Origin: Sphingopyxis sp.
GTDB taxonomy: Bacteria > Pseudomonadota > Alphaproteobacteria > Sphingomonadales > Sphingomonadaceae
Length of the DNA stretch: 64,000 nt
Assembly: GCA_016463225.1 (NCBI GenBank)
Contig: JAEMRT010000007.1
Span: forward strand, 1 to 64,000
Direction: 5' to 3'
The position numbers were made by a program, and so were the translations under genes. The notes below the pieces were generated by a model. The model was not told the origin of the DNA, did not search any database, and saw only the letters and a list, made by a program, of their open reading frames with translations. Numbering within the stretch: position 1 is the first letter of the stretch; every line of letters begins with the position of its first letter. This document shows, piece after piece, positions 37,119-45,464 of this stretch.

Positions 37119-38159
37119 TCAGTCCTTCAAAATCTTGGTCAGCGCAGTCGCGATACGGATGGGACCAGGGAAATAGGCCCATTCCAGGCTGTGCGGATAG
37201 GGGGTGTCAAAGCCGGTGACACGCTCGACCGGCGCTTCGAGATGGTAAAAGCAGCGTTCCTGCACCAGCGCCGCCAGTTCGGCGCCAAAGCCCGAGGTCC
37301 GCGTCGCTTCGTGGATAACCAGACAGCGCCCGGTTTTCTTCACCGACACCTCGATCGCCTCGATATCGAGCGGCAATAGCGTCCGCAGGTCGATGATCTC
37401 GGCATCGATGCCCATTTCCTCGACGATCGTCTTGGTGACATGGACCATCGTGCCGTAGGCGAGGATCGTCAACGCCTCGCCTTCGCGCACCGTTGCCGCC
37501 TTGCCGAGTTCGATGCGGTAATAGTCCTCGGGTACCGCGCTCGCGGCATGTTTCGACCAAGGTTCGACCGGACGGTCGTAATAGCCGCTGAACGGGCCGT
37601 TGTAGATGCGCTTGGGCTCGAGGAAGACGACGGGGTCATTGTCCTCGATCGCCGCGATCAACAGCCCCTTCGCATCATAAGGATTGGAAGGAATGACGGT
37701 TTTGACGCCGCAGATGTGGGTCATGATGCTTTCGGGCGACTGGCTGTGCGTCTGGCCGCCGAAAATCCCACCGCCGAACGGCGTGCGCACCGTCATTGGA
37801 CAGATGAAATCGGCCGCCGAACGATAGCGCAGTCGCGCCGCCTCGCTAACCAGCTGGTCAAGCCCCGGATAGATATAATCCGCGAACTGGATCTCGGGGA
37901 CCGGGCGCAGCCCATAGGCGCCCATCCCGACGGCGACGCCAATGATCCCGCATTCGTTGATCGGGGTGTCGAACACCCGCGTTTTGCCGTGCTTTTTTTG
38001 CAGGCCCGCGGTGGCGCGGAACACGCCGCCGAAAAAGCCGACGTCTTCGCCCATCACGACGACATTGCTGTCGCGTTCGAGCATCACGTCCATCGCGCTG
38101 TTGATCGCCTCGATCATGTTCATCGTCTTGGTCGCGTTTTGCGTATCGGCGCTCATCAT
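37119..38159 (-). CDS. bkdA2: 2-oxoisovalerate dehydrogenase E1 beta subunit
   Basis: A 346-residue TPP-enzyme subunit. It contains MNMIEAINSAMDVMLERD, GEDVGFFGGVFRATAGLQ, FADYIYPGLDQLVSEAARLRYRS and RTPFGGGIFGGQTHSQSPE, all characteristic of the branched-chain E1 beta. ATG at 38159 overlaps the E1 alpha stop (ATGA); a second ATG follows at once. It decarboxylates valine-, leucine- and isoleucine-derived 2-oxoacids with E1 alpha. Confidence 0.95.
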   Translation of the reverse strand: MMSADTQNATKTMNMIEAINSAMDVMLERDSNVVVMGEDVGFFGGVFRATAGLQKKHGKTRVFDTPINECGIIGVAVGMGAYGLRPVPEIQFADYIYPGLDQLVSEAARLRYRSAADFICPMTVRTPFGGGIFGGQTHSQSPESIMTHICGVKTVIPSNPYDAKGLLIAAIEDNDPVVFLEPKRIYNGPFSGYYDRPVEPWSKHAASAVPEDYYRIELGKAATVREGEALTILAYGTMVHVTKTIVEEMGIDAEIIDLRTLLPLDIEAIEVSVKKTGRCLVIHEATRTSGFGAELAALVQERCFYHLEAPVERVTGFDTPYPHSLEWAYFPGPIRIATALTKILKD

Positions 38160-39451
38160 TCGGGCTTCCAGTCGGGGCCGAACTTCGCTTCCTGTTCGGC
38201 GAGCATCTGCGTGCATTGTTCCTGCAGGTGCCAAGGCATGTCCTCGAACACATCCTGAAACATCGTTTCGAACGGTTGGTGCATGCCATGCCCCAAAATG
38301 CCGAGCTTTTCCGATTGCTTCTGGGTCGTTTTTACCAAATCTTCGAGTTCGGTTCGTTGCGCCTCATGCCGCTCGCCATCCCATTCGCCCAGCGTTTCGA
38401 GATGCTGGCGCAGCCGCGCGATCGGATCGCCGAACGGCCAGATCGTCGGTTCTTCGGCGGGGCGATACGCCGTCGGGTCATCCGACGTGCTGTGCCCTTC
38501 GCTGCGATAAGTGAAATGCTCGATCAACGTCGGGCCATTGTTGGTCCGCGCGCGGTCTGCCGCCCACTGCGTCGCGGCATAGACCGCCAGTGGATCATTG
38601 CCGTCAATGCGCAGCCCGGCGATGCCATAGCCCACGGCGCGCGCCGCAAAAGTGGTGCGTTCGCCGCCCGCAAAGCCCGAGAAACTTGAGATCGCCCACT
38701 GGTTGTTGACGACGTTGAAGATCACCGGCGCGTTGTACACGGTGGCAAAGGTCAGCGCCGAGTGGAAGTCGCCCTCCGCCGACGATCCTTCGCCGCACCA
38801 CACGGTTGCGATGCGGCTGTCGCCCTTTGAGGCCGACGCCATCGCCCAGCCCACCGCCTGCGGATATTGGGTCGCCAGATTGCCTGAGACGCTAAAGAAA
38901 CCGTGCTCGGGAGCCGAATACATGATCGGCAGCTGACGCCCCATCAGATGATCGCCGCGGTTCGAATAAATCTGGTTCATCATCTGGATCAGCGGATAAT
39001 CGCGCGCGATCAATATGCCTTGCTGGCGATAGCTCGGGAAACACATGTCGCCGCGGTCGAGTGCCATTGTCGAGGCGATCGACGTCGCCTCCTCGCCGGT
39101 GCATTTCATGTAAAAGCTGGTCTTGCCCTGACGCTGGGCGCGGAACATGCGGTCGTCGAAGGCGCGCACCAGCATCATGTAACGCAGCATCGTGCGGAGA
39201 CGCTCGGGGCTCAGCTTGGGATCCCACTGACCTTTTGCCTGCCCGTCAAAATCGAGCACGCGGACGAGACCATAGCAAAGGTCGCGCATCGTATCGGGCT
39301 TGGTCGCCTCGGACGGGCGGGGCGTCGCATCGACGGCCGGAACGACAATATCGCCAAAATCGGGCGTGTCGCCCGGGCGATAGCGCGGTTCGGGGATATG
39401 AAGCGACAGCGGCGGCAGATTGCTCGCCGGGCGCCGATCCGTTTCGGGCAT
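38156..39451 (-). CDS. bkdA1: 2-oxoisovalerate dehydrogenase E1 alpha subunit
   Basis: A 431-residue subunit that binds TPP. The Mg/TPP motif is visible as GEGSSAEGDFHSALTFATVYNAPVIFNVVNNQWAIS, and the phosphorylation-loop-like RSEGHSTSDDPTAYR follows. The N-terminal extension of about 60 residues (LHIPEPRYRPGD) is usual for the bacterial BCKDH type. It is the first gene of the operon; an operator-like palindrome lies 50 bases upstream. Confidence 0.95.
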   Translation of the reverse strand: MPETDRRPASNLPPLSLHIPEPRYRPGDTPDFGDIVVPAVDATPRPSEATKPDTMRDLCYGLVRVLDFDGQAKGQWDPKLSPERLRTMLRYMMLVRAFDDRMFRAQRQGKTSFYMKCTGEEATSIASTMALDRGDMCFPSYRQQGILIARDYPLIQMMNQIYSNRGDHLMGRQLPIMYSAPEHGFFSVSGNLATQYPQAVGWAMASASKGDSRIATVWCGEGSSAEGDFHSALTFATVYNAPVIFNVVNNQWAISSFSGFAGGERTTFAARAVGYGIAGLRIDGNDPLAVYAATQWAADRARTNNGPTLIEHFTYRSEGHSTSDDPTAYRPAEEPTIWPFGDPIARLRQHLETLGEWDGERHEAQRTELEDLVKTTQKQSEKLGILGHGMHQPFETMFQDVFEDMPWHLQEQCTQMLAEQEAKFGPDWKPE

Positions 39452-39502
39452 ATCGTCTTCCCAATGCGGCGCGAATCAGCGCCTAGTTATATTTCAGCGT
39501 GG

Positions 39503-39517
39503 CGACATATTATGTCG
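39503..39517. promoter_or_regulatory. Operator-like palindrome upstream of bkdA1
   Basis: CGACATATTATGTCG is a perfect 15-base palindrome with a single central base. It lies about 52 bases upstream of the bkdA1 ATG and past the thyA stop, within a relatively AT-rich 93-base gap. A site for a transcriptional regulator of branched-chain amino acid breakdown is plausible; the regulator is not known. Confidence 0.4.
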
Positions 39518-39544
39518 TTCGCCGTAGGAATGCAACGCCAGCGA

Positions 39545-40480
39545 TCAGACCGCCACCGGCGCCCTAATATGCGCCTGCGGCGTGTAAGCATCGACCGCGA
39601 AGTCATCGAAATTATAGCCAAAAATACTGTCTGGGCGTCGCAAAATTCGAAGCCTGGGCGCGCCTTCGGGAACCCGTCCCATCTGCTGCTCAACCAGCTC
39701 GGCATGGTTCAGGTAGAGATGCACGTCGCCGCCCGTCCAGACCAGCTCATGTGCGTGAAGACCGCACTGATCGGCAACCATCCGCGTCAGCAGCGCCGCC
39801 TCGAAGACGTTGAAGGCAAAGCCAAGCCCGAGGTCGCACGAGCGCTGGAACAACAGGCACGACAGCCCGCCATCGCTACGGACATGGAATTGATAGGTCA
39901 TATGACAGGGCGGCAGCGCCATCCGGTCGAGATCGGCGACGTTCCAGCCGGTGAAAATATGGCGCCGCGACCCGGGATTAGTCCGCAACCCCTCGATCAG
40001 CGCCGCGATCTGGTTGTGACCCTGCTCTGTCCGGCGAAATAGCCCTTCGCCCACCGGTTCGTACCGCGGCCAGTTGACCCACTGATGGCCATAGACGGGA
40101 CCAAGGTCGCCCCATTGGACGGCGAAGGCGTCATCGGCGATGATCCGCGCCTCGAAATCCTCGGCACTGATCGCCTCGCCCGTCACCTTGCGGTATTTAT
40201 CAAGCGGCCAGTCTGTCCATATCTTCACGCCCTGTGACACGAGCGAGCGGATATTGGTGTCGCCGGTCAGGAACCACAGCAGTTCGCGCAGCGCGGTCTT
40301 CCAATAGACACGCTTGGTCGTCAGCAGCGGAATCGCATCGTCTTTCAGCGAGAATCGCATCGTTTCGCCGAACAGCGAGCGCGTCCCGACCCCGGTGCGG
40401 TCGATACGCTCGTCGCCCTCGACCCAGATGCGGCGCATCAGGTCGAGATATTGCAGTTCATAATGGATGGACTCAGGCAA
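39545..40480 (-). CDS. thyA: Thymidylate synthase
   Basis: A 311-residue enzyme that methylates dUMP to dTMP using methylene-THF. It has DRTGVGTRSLFGETMRFSL, the catalytic PPCHMTYQFHV, QRSCDLGLGFAFN and GDVHLYLNH. TTG at 40480 is chosen: GGGAG lies six bases upstream and no ATG or GTG fits the conserved N-terminus (PESIHYELQYLDLMRRIW). About 45 extra residues (KIWTDWPLDKYRKVTGEAIS...) compared with the E. coli enzyme lie in the usual insertion region. Confidence 0.95.
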   Translation of the reverse strand: MPESIHYELQYLDLMRRIWVEGDERIDRTGVGTRSLFGETMRFSLKDDAIPLLTTKRVYWKTALRELLWFLTGDTNIRSLVSQGVKIWTDWPLDKYRKVTGEAISAEDFEARIIADDAFAVQWGDLGPVYGHQWVNWPRYEPVGEGLFRRTEQGHNQIAALIEGLRTNPGSRRHIFTGWNVADLDRMALPPCHMTYQFHVRSDGGLSCLLFQRSCDLGLGFAFNVFEAALLTRMVADQCGLHAHELVWTGGDVHLYLNHAELVEQQMGRVPEGAPRLRILRRPDSIFGYNFDDFAVDAYTPQAHIRAPVAV

Positions 40481-40621
40481 GACTCGCTCCCGGTTTGATC
40501 GCTCTTTGCTAGGCCGCGCGCGCGAAGCCGACAAGGGCGGAGCAGGCGCGCGAGTCACTGTCGGGCTGGAAAGCTTCCGAGGCGGGGCAGGCGGTGATTG
40601 GCCAACGCTCATCCGGCGCGC

Positions 40622-40831
40622 ATGGCACCGGCCATGACCCTGCTCCAGCCCGTCGGCAAGATGCCCGATCCGCTGGTCGTGGACGGCTTTGTGCCGTGCA
40701 CCGCCGAAGATGACATCGCCGCGACTCGCGAAACCGTTCTTTTCCAGCGGACGCCGGACATCGAACTGGTCGATCATCTGATTTTTTCGGCGAGCGGTCA
40801 TTTCGGCTTTCGAAGTGCCGAAATGCTGTAG
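40622..40831 (+). CDS. Possible small hypothetical protein
   Basis: A 69-codon frame (MAPAMTLLQPVGKMPDPLVVDGF...) in the 458-base region between thyA and tRNA-Pro. Third positions are GC-biased in its first half, but there is no clear ribosome binding site and I recognise no family. The opposite strand is also open here as an upstream extension of thyA, so this may be non-coding. I see nothing else in 40481-40938. Confidence 0.2.
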   Translation: MAPAMTLLQPVGKMPDPLVVDGFVPCTAEDDIAATRETVLFQRTPDIELVDHLIFSASGHFGFRSAEML

Positions 40832-40938
40832 CTGCGGCAATCCCGTTGAATGTGCCGATTGGCGCTTGAAGTTCACAGATTGCGCGTCTAGAGGACCGCC
40901 CTGCCTTCGCGGCGACCCCGGTCGCCGCGCAGATCGGT

Positions 40939-41015
40939 CGGGGAGTAGCTCAGCCTGGTAGAGCACTGTCTTCGGGAGGCAGGGGCCGGAGGTTCGAATC
41001 CTCTCTCCCCGACCA
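40939..41015 (+). tRNA. tRNA-Pro(CGG)
   Basis: A 77-base cloverleaf with encoded CCA. The acceptor pairs CGGGGAG with CTCCCCG, the D arm is AGCTCAGCCTGGTAGAGC, the anticodon loop TTCGGGA gives CGG, and the T arm is GGAGGTTCGAATCCTCT. All parts fit a proline tRNA. Confidence 0.95.
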
Positions 41016-41051
41016 ATTTCCTGCATATTGCAGATTCTGCACCGCCGCCGC

Positions 41052-41080
41052 TTGTAAGTCGGCGCACAACATCCTAGATT
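41052..41080 (+). promoter_or_regulatory. Candidate promoter of the SuhB-type sRNA
   Basis: TTGTAA (41052-41057) and TAGATT (41075-41080) stand exactly 17 bases apart, about 37 bases past the end of tRNA-Pro. The implied start is near 41087. Confidence 0.45.
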
Positions 41081-41086
41081 TGTCTT

Positions 41087-41198
41087 ACGCCGCCATGGTT
41101 TTCCCCCTTTCCATCGCGGTCAGTGCCCCGTCACCTTGACGCGGGCGCGTCCTCCCTGGACCCTGGCCACCTCGTACTTCGGTACGGGGTGGTTTTTT
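41087..41198 (+). ncRNA. SuhB/MmgR-family trans-acting sRNA
   Basis: The 180-base gap after tRNA-Pro contains a conserved core CACCTTGACGCGGGCG followed by an anti-Shine-Dalgarno stretch TCCTCCCT and a Rho-independent terminator. These are the features I recall for the alphaproteobacterial SuhB/MmgR (alpha-r8) sRNA family; SuhB in Sphingopyxis granuli has been tied to carbon catabolite repression. The CCTCCC stretch could base-pair with ribosome binding sites. The 5' end is estimated from a candidate promoter. Family assignment is from memory of the motif. Confidence 0.7.
41167..41198 (+). terminator. Rho-independent terminator of the sRNA
   Basis: CCACCTCGTAC-ttcg-GTACGGGGTGG forms an 11-pair stem with a UUCG loop (one G-U pair), followed directly by six T residues. 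It touches the 3' end of the convergent N-formylglutamate amidohydrolase gene. Confidence 0.9.
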
Positions 41199-42072
41199 AT
41201 TCGGCGGCCTGAATCAGGATTTCAGGGGCTGGCCGCGCCCGCGCGACTTGACCGACCAGATCGGCAAACCAGCGCGCCATCGATGCCACTCTGGCGCTAT
41301 CGGGCAAACGGTCGGCACCCAGATAGAGGCGGCGGTCGATCTCGATCTGCACCGCGTGGATCGCCTGCCCCGGATTTCCATGCGACCGGATGATGTGGCC
41401 CCCCGCATAGGGTTGATTGCGCGAGACCGGCTCGTCCAGGCGTTCGGCGGCCGCCAGCATCAGATCGACCAGCCAACCGCCCGACGTCACCCCGAAATGA
41501 TCGCCGATGACGATCCGCGCCCCATGGCCGGGCTGCCCGACCGGAATCGACGGCATCGAATGGAGATCGAGCAGGATCGCGTAACCGAACCGGTCGCGCG
41601 CCGCCGCCAAGGCATCGGCCAATGCCGCATGATAGGGCCGGTGAAAAGATTCGAGCCGCCATTGCAGCCCCGCCTCGTCGATCGGCTTTTTCCACAGCGG
41701 CCCGCAATCCGCCAGCCGCGTCGGCACCACCCCCAGCCCGGCGCGTTCCTTGCGCCCCGGCGCCGAAAATTGCGCGCGCAGCGGCATCGCAACCTCACCC
41801 GGCGCCATCTGGCCTTCGCCGCGATTGCAATCAGCGACGGCGCGCGCCCACAGTCCCTGCACGACGGTTGCCCCCGCCGCGACCGCACCAGCGGCGATCA
41901 GATCGCACCAGCTGTCTTCGAGTCGTTCAAGATCGGCGTGCCCAACGCGCGCAGCGGCCAATATTTCGGGCGGATAGAGCCTTCCAGCGTGCGGCACGGA
42001 CACGACCACAGGGCCGATCGCGGCTGGCCGGTTGACAGCGATGGCCGCGGGCGGGATGGTGCGGGATCGCAT
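41197..42072 (-). CDS. N-formylglutamate amidohydrolase
   Basis: A 291-residue zinc-type hydrolase (HutG/FGase family) that frees glutamate from N-formylglutamate. It shows VVVSVPHAGRLYPPEIL, the DLHSMPSIP motif, a VIGDHFG stretch and EIDRRLYL. No other histidine-degradation gene is adjacent. The stop overlaps the end of the convergent sRNA terminator. Confidence 0.9.
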   Translation of the reverse strand: MRSRTIPPAAIAVNRPAAIGPVVVSVPHAGRLYPPEILAAARVGHADLERLEDSWCDLIAAGAVAAGATVVQGLWARAVADCNRGEGQMAPGEVAMPLRAQFSAPGRKERAGLGVVPTRLADCGPLWKKPIDEAGLQWRLESFHRPYHAALADALAAARDRFGYAILLDLHSMPSIPVGQPGHGARIVIGDHFGVTSGGWLVDLMLAAAERLDEPVSRNQPYAGGHIIRSHGNPGQAIHAVQIEIDRRLYLGADRLPDSARVASMARWFADLVGQVARARPAPEILIQAAE

Positions 42073-42214
42073 GGATCATGGGTGGCAAAAAAAGCGCGGT
42101 GAATCCAGCCTGCCAAGTCAATTTGTTAAATCTCTGACGCTATGGCGGATTTCGCATTAAGCATGCCAACGACCGGAACCGGCCGTGTCGAGGGATCAGG
42201 GGATTGATTTCTAT

Positions 42215-42592
42215 ATGATTCGCATTCTTCTGGCCGAGGATGATGACGTGATGCGCGAGTATCTCGCGCGGGCGCTGACCAGCGCCGGTTATCACGTCAC
42301 CGCCGTCGACCGCGGCACTGCCGCGGTCCCCTACATCGATTCGGGTACTTTCGACCTGCTGCTCTCCGACATCGTCATGCCGGAGATGGACGGGATCGAA
42401 CTCGCCCAGCATACCGCCAAGGTCGCGCCGCAAACGCAGGTGATGTTCATCACCGGCTTTGCCGCCGTATCGCTGCGCGCGGAAGAGAATGTGCCGCAGG
42501 CGAAACTGCTGTCGAAGCCGTTCCACCTGAAAGACCTGGTGCGCGAAGTCGACAATCTGTTCGGGCGCGCCGACCGGTCGAGTCAACAATAA
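42215..42592 (+). CDS. cpdR: Single-domain response regulator CpdR
   Basis: A 125-residue receiver domain with no output domain. Residues for phosphorylation are present: acidic DDD near 9-11, phosphoacceptor Asp in LLLSDIVMPEMDGIEL (about 52), Thr in MFITGFAA and Lys in LLSKPFHLKDLV. The MFITGFAAV and SKPFHLKDL blocks are specific to CpdR, the ClpXP adaptor that times cell-cycle proteolysis in Caulobacter and relatives. ATG at 42215 matches the known start (MxRILLAEDD). Confidence 0.92.
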   Translation: MIRILLAEDDDVMREYLARALTSAGYHVTAVDRGTAAVPYIDSGTFDLLLSDIVMPEMDGIELAQHTAKVAPQTQVMFITGFAAVSLRAEENVPQAKLLSKPFHLKDLVREVDNLFGRADRSSQQ

Positions 42593-42662
42593 CGACGTCA
42601 TCGGGCGCGAAGGGCTTGCCAAGCGTTGCCGGGGATATTAGGGGGCCGTCACCCCAAGGGAT

Positions 42663-42737
42663 GGGCGTGTAGCTCAGTGGTAGAGCACTGTGTTGACATC
42701 GCAGGGGTCGCAAGTTCAATCCTTGCCACGCCCACCA
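42663..42737 (+). tRNA. tRNA-Val(GAC)
   Basis: A 75-base cloverleaf with encoded CCA. The acceptor pairs GGGCGTG with CACGCCC, the D arm is AGCTCAGTGGTAGAGC, the anticodon loop TTGACAT gives GAC, and the T arm is GCAAGTTCAATCCTTGC. Confidence 0.95.
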
Positions 42738-42739
42738 TT

Positions 42740-42776
42740 AAAAACGCCGCCACCCACACGGGTTGGCGGCGTTTTT
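42740..42776. terminator. Terminator shared by tRNA-Val and the convergent SDR gene
   Basis: AACGCCGCCACCC and GGGTTGGCGGCGTT form a long stem with A-rich left and T-rich right flanks (AAAAA...TTTTT), so it can work in both directions. It starts three bases after the tRNA and ends 15 bases from the SDR stop. Confidence 0.9.
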
Positions 42777-42791
42777 GCTTTCAGCATGCGC

Positions 42792-43583
42792 TCAAGCCAT
42801 CCCGCGCGCCAGATCGCCGCGTGAGGCGTCGCCGACCTGGCTGCCGCCGTCGCAGTCGAGGATCGTGCCGGTGATGTAACCCGCGGCGGGGGAGCAGAGG
42901 AACACCGCCGATTCGGCAACCTCCTCGACCTTGCCCCAGCGCTTCATGGCGATGCGGTCGAAATGCGCCTGGCGGCTCTCGGCATCGGGCGCGAGGCGTT
43001 TCATCCCCTCGGTATCGGCGATCGGCCCCGGCGAGATGCCGTTTACCCGCACCTCCGGTCCCCATTCGAGCGCCAGCACGCGGATCAGCTGGTTGATCCC
43101 CGCTTTCGCGGCACAGGCATGGACCTGCAGTGCCGAGGCGTTGACCGCCTGCCCGGCGGTGATCGCGATCAGCGACGCGCCGGGACGATTGAGCAGGTCG
43201 TGACAGCCGCGGAACACGTTGAAGGTGCCGTTGAGGTCGATATCGACGACCGTGCGAAAAGCGTTCGCCGACATGCCGAGCGCAGGCGCGAGGAAATTGC
43301 CCGCAGCGCCCGAAATCACGATGTCCATCGGGCCGAACTGATCGGCGACCTGTTCCATCGCGCCGCGAATCGCCGTATAATCGCGCACATCGGCCGACAA
43401 ACCGATCGCCCCCGCGCCAATCTCCGCCGCCGCACGTGCCGCCTTGTCGGGGTCGCGCCCGGCCACCGCGACCTTCGCGCCCAGCTGCGCAAAGCGTTTG
43501 GCAATGCCCAGATTGATGCCGCTGGTGCCGCCGGCGACAAACGCCGTCTTGCCGGCCAACAGATTGTCCCGGAATGTCGTCAT
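42792..43583 (-). CDS. SDR oxidoreductase, 2,4-dienoyl-CoA reductase (DECR2) type
   Basis: A 263-residue short-chain dehydrogenase with Rossmann motif GGTSGINLGIA (residues about 18-28). The AAGNFLAPALGMSANAFRTVVDIDLNGTFNV block, LQVHACAAKAGINQL and EWGPEVRVNGISPGPIADTEGMKRL match peroxisomal/bacterial 2,4-dienoyl-CoA reductases. The standard catalytic Tyr is replaced (VHACAAK), as in that subfamily. The probable role is unsaturated fatty-acid beta-oxidation. Confidence 0.85.
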   Translation of the reverse strand: MTTFRDNLLAGKTAFVAGGTSGINLGIAKRFAQLGAKVAVAGRDPDKAARAAAEIGAGAIGLSADVRDYTAIRGAMEQVADQFGPMDIVISGAAGNFLAPALGMSANAFRTVVDIDLNGTFNVFRGCHDLLNRPGASLIAITAGQAVNASALQVHACAAKAGINQLIRVLALEWGPEVRVNGISPGPIADTEGMKRLAPDAESRQAHFDRIAMKRWGKVEEVAESAVFLCSPAAGYITGTILDCDGGSQVGDASRGDLARGMA

Positions 43584-43689
43584 GCTTCTCTCCCTTGGCG
43601 TATATCTTCCACATATCGGTGATGATGCGGGGTTGACGGATAGCGATCAGTCGCCTTTTGAAACTGGAACAGACAGCAAGGACGATCCA

Positions 43690-44559
43690 ATGGCAAGTGC
43701 CGGCCCCACCTCGAACAGCTTCATTTCACAGCGGCTGAAGCTCCACTATGTCGATTGGGGCAATCGCGGGGCGCCGCCGCTGCTGCTCGTCCACGGTGGC
43801 CGCGACCATTGTCGCAACTGGGACTGGGTCGCCGACAAGTTGCGCGATCGCTATCATATCATCGCCCCTGACCTGCGCGGTCACGGCGACAGCGCCTGGT
43901 CGCCCGATGGCAATTACGCGATGGACGGCTTCGTCTATGACCTAGCGCAGTTGATCCACCAACTCGATCTGGGGCCGATCAGCATCGTCGCCCATTCGAT
44001 GGGCGGCAATATCGCGCTGCGCTACACCGGTCTCTACCCGGAAAATGTCCGCAAGCTGGTCGCAATCGAGGGGCTCGGGCCGTCGCCGAAGATCATCGCT
44101 GAACGCGCCCAAAAGCCTTACGGCGAACGCTTCCGCAAATGGATCGACGACAAACGGCAGGCCGCCGGACGAACGCCGCGCCGTTACGCCACCCTCGACG
44201 ACGCGCTGGCACGGATGATGGGCGAGAACAGCTATCTGACCGAAGTCCAGGCGCGCCACCTGACCATCCACGGCATCAGCCGCAACGAGGATGGCAGCTG
44301 GAGCTGGAAGTTCGACAATTACCTCAACGTCTGGCCCGCCTTCGACATGCCACAGGACAACATCGCGGCGCTGTGGGGCGCGATTACCTGCCCGACCCTG
44401 CTGCTTTATGGCGCGAACAGCTGGGCATCAAACCCCGAAGGCGACGGGCGCCTTGCGCATTTCAACACCGCGACGGTGATCGAGTTCGAAAACGCCGGCC
44501 ACTGGCTGCATCACGACCAGTTCGACCGGTTCATGTCCACGCTAGACGACTTCCTGTAA
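43690..44559 (+). CDS. Alpha/beta hydrolase
   Basis: A 289-residue hydrolase. It has the oxyanion-loop LLVHGGRDHCRNWDW, the nucleophile elbow VAHSMGGNIAL (Ser about 102) and the C-terminal histidine in AGHWLHHDQF. The usual acid position, LLLYGANSWASNPEGD, has no Asp directly after the strand, so the acidic residue may be the later Glu or Asp. ATG at 43690 has AAGGA seven bases upstream. The substrate is unknown. Confidence 0.88.
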   Translation: MASAGPTSNSFISQRLKLHYVDWGNRGAPPLLLVHGGRDHCRNWDWVADKLRDRYHIIAPDLRGHGDSAWSPDGNYAMDGFVYDLAQLIHQLDLGPISIVAHSMGGNIALRYTGLYPENVRKLVAIEGLGPSPKIIAERAQKPYGERFRKWIDDKRQAAGRTPRRYATLDDALARMMGENSYLTEVQARHLTIHGISRNEDGSWSWKFDNYLNVWPAFDMPQDNIAALWGAITCPTLLLYGANSWASNPEGDGRLAHFNTATVIEFENAGHWLHHDQFDRFMSTLDDFL

Positions 44560-44603
44560 ATCGATCCCCGGCGGCGCGCATCGGCGCGCATTTGGGATAC
44601 GCA

Positions 44604-45326
44604 ATGGCCTACACGGGGCAGATTTCCAGACGGCAGCGGGTCGTGTCGGGCGGCGGCGCCCTTTTCGCCGTCGTCGCGGTTGGATTTGGCCTGGCCAGCG
44701 GCCTCGACCTCGACGTCGTCCGCAAGGCCAGCCAGGCGATCGCAGCCGTCGCCATACCGGCACCACCGCCGCCTGAACCGGTCGTACCGCAAGCCGCCCC
44801 CAGTTACACAGCGAGCGGCAAGGCGTCGGCGGCGAACAAGCACGCCAAGGCCGCACCGATTGTTGCCCCCAAAGCCAAACTGCCGCCGACCATACCCCCG
44901 ATCACCGCCGCGCCGTTCCCCGGTGCAGGTAACGACTCGGCGGCGGGCGCCGCGCCCAACCCCGGGACTGGATCAGGCGCCGGTGGGCGCGGCGACGGCG
45001 ACGGCGCCGGCGGTTCGGGCAGTGGTACCGGCGGTGGCAGCAAGGCGGTGTGGAAAAGCGGCACGATCCGCGACCGTGACTATCCGGCCGCCGCCAGCCG
45101 CGCGCGCATCGGTGGCGAGGTCGAGGTTCGTTTCACGATCCAGCCGACGGGCCGCGTCACGGGGTGCCGCGTGACGCGCTCGAGCGGCGACGCGACGCTC
45201 GATGTCACCACATGCCGCCTGATCGAGGAGCGTTTCCGCTTCAGGCCCGCGACCAACGCCGCTGGCGATGCGGTGGCCAGCGCCTATGGCTGGCGGCAAA
45301 ACTGGTGGCTGGAACCGCGACGCTGA
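44604..45326 (+). CDS. TonB-family energy transducer
   Basis: A 240-residue protein with one N-terminal transmembrane segment (about 15-33), a Pro-rich stretch (IPAPPPPEPVVPQAAP), a Gly/Ser/Asp-rich linker (about 112-150) and a C-terminal TonB domain (about 162-235, DYPAAASRARIGGEVEVRFTIQ...CRLIEERFRFRPA). It lies directly before a TonB-dependent siderophore receptor and is the likely partner that passes proton-motive force to it. GGGA precedes the ATG. Confidence 0.88.
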   Translation: MAYTGQISRRQRVVSGGGALFAVVAVGFGLASGLDLDVVRKASQAIAAVAIPAPPPPEPVVPQAAPSYTASGKASAANKHAKAAPIVAPKAKLPPTIPPITAAPFPGAGNDSAAGAAPNPGTGSGAGGRGDGDGAGGSGSGTGGGSKAVWKSGTIRDRDYPAAASRARIGGEVEVRFTIQPTGRVTGCRVTRSSGDATLDVTTCRLIEERFRFRPATNAAGDAVASAYGWRQNWWLEPRR

Positions 45327-45379
45327 ACCCGATCGCGCAAAGGATGCCTCGCAAGCGCTGCGACAAAATGCTACTTAGA

Positions 45380-45394
45380 TGCGAATAGTTCGCA
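45380..45394. promoter_or_regulatory. Fur-like operator upstream of the siderophore receptor
   Basis: TGCGAATAGTTCGCA is a perfect palindrome (TGCGAA-tag-TTCGCA), close to the TGCnAATnATTnGCA-type Fur sites of alphaproteobacteria. It is 70 bases upstream of the receptor's GTG. A TTGACA at 45402 with TAGCGA 17 bases later is one candidate promoter. Confidence 0.55.
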
Positions 45395-45464
45395 ATATAC
45401 GTTGACACTGCGATCGACTCTCAATAGCGAGCGCCCCAAGCCAATCACAAAACAGGGGTTTACC

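Noticed and set aside
35816-39451. Pyruvate dehydrogenase instead of branched-chain complex
   Set aside because: The E1 alpha extension, E1 beta motifs and E2 linker fit the branched-chain type; both types share TPP and lipoyl features, so the general resemblance is not decisive.
39545-41026. A 493-residue version of thymidylate synthase
   Set aside because: The extra N-terminus would run through the gap and into tRNA-Pro antisense; the TTG at 40480 has a good ribosome binding site and starts at the conserved N-terminus.
42792-43583. SDR enzyme inactivated by loss of the catalytic Tyr
   Set aside because: The LQVHAxxAKA sequence is normal for the DECR2-type dienoyl-CoA reductases, so the absence is a family trait.
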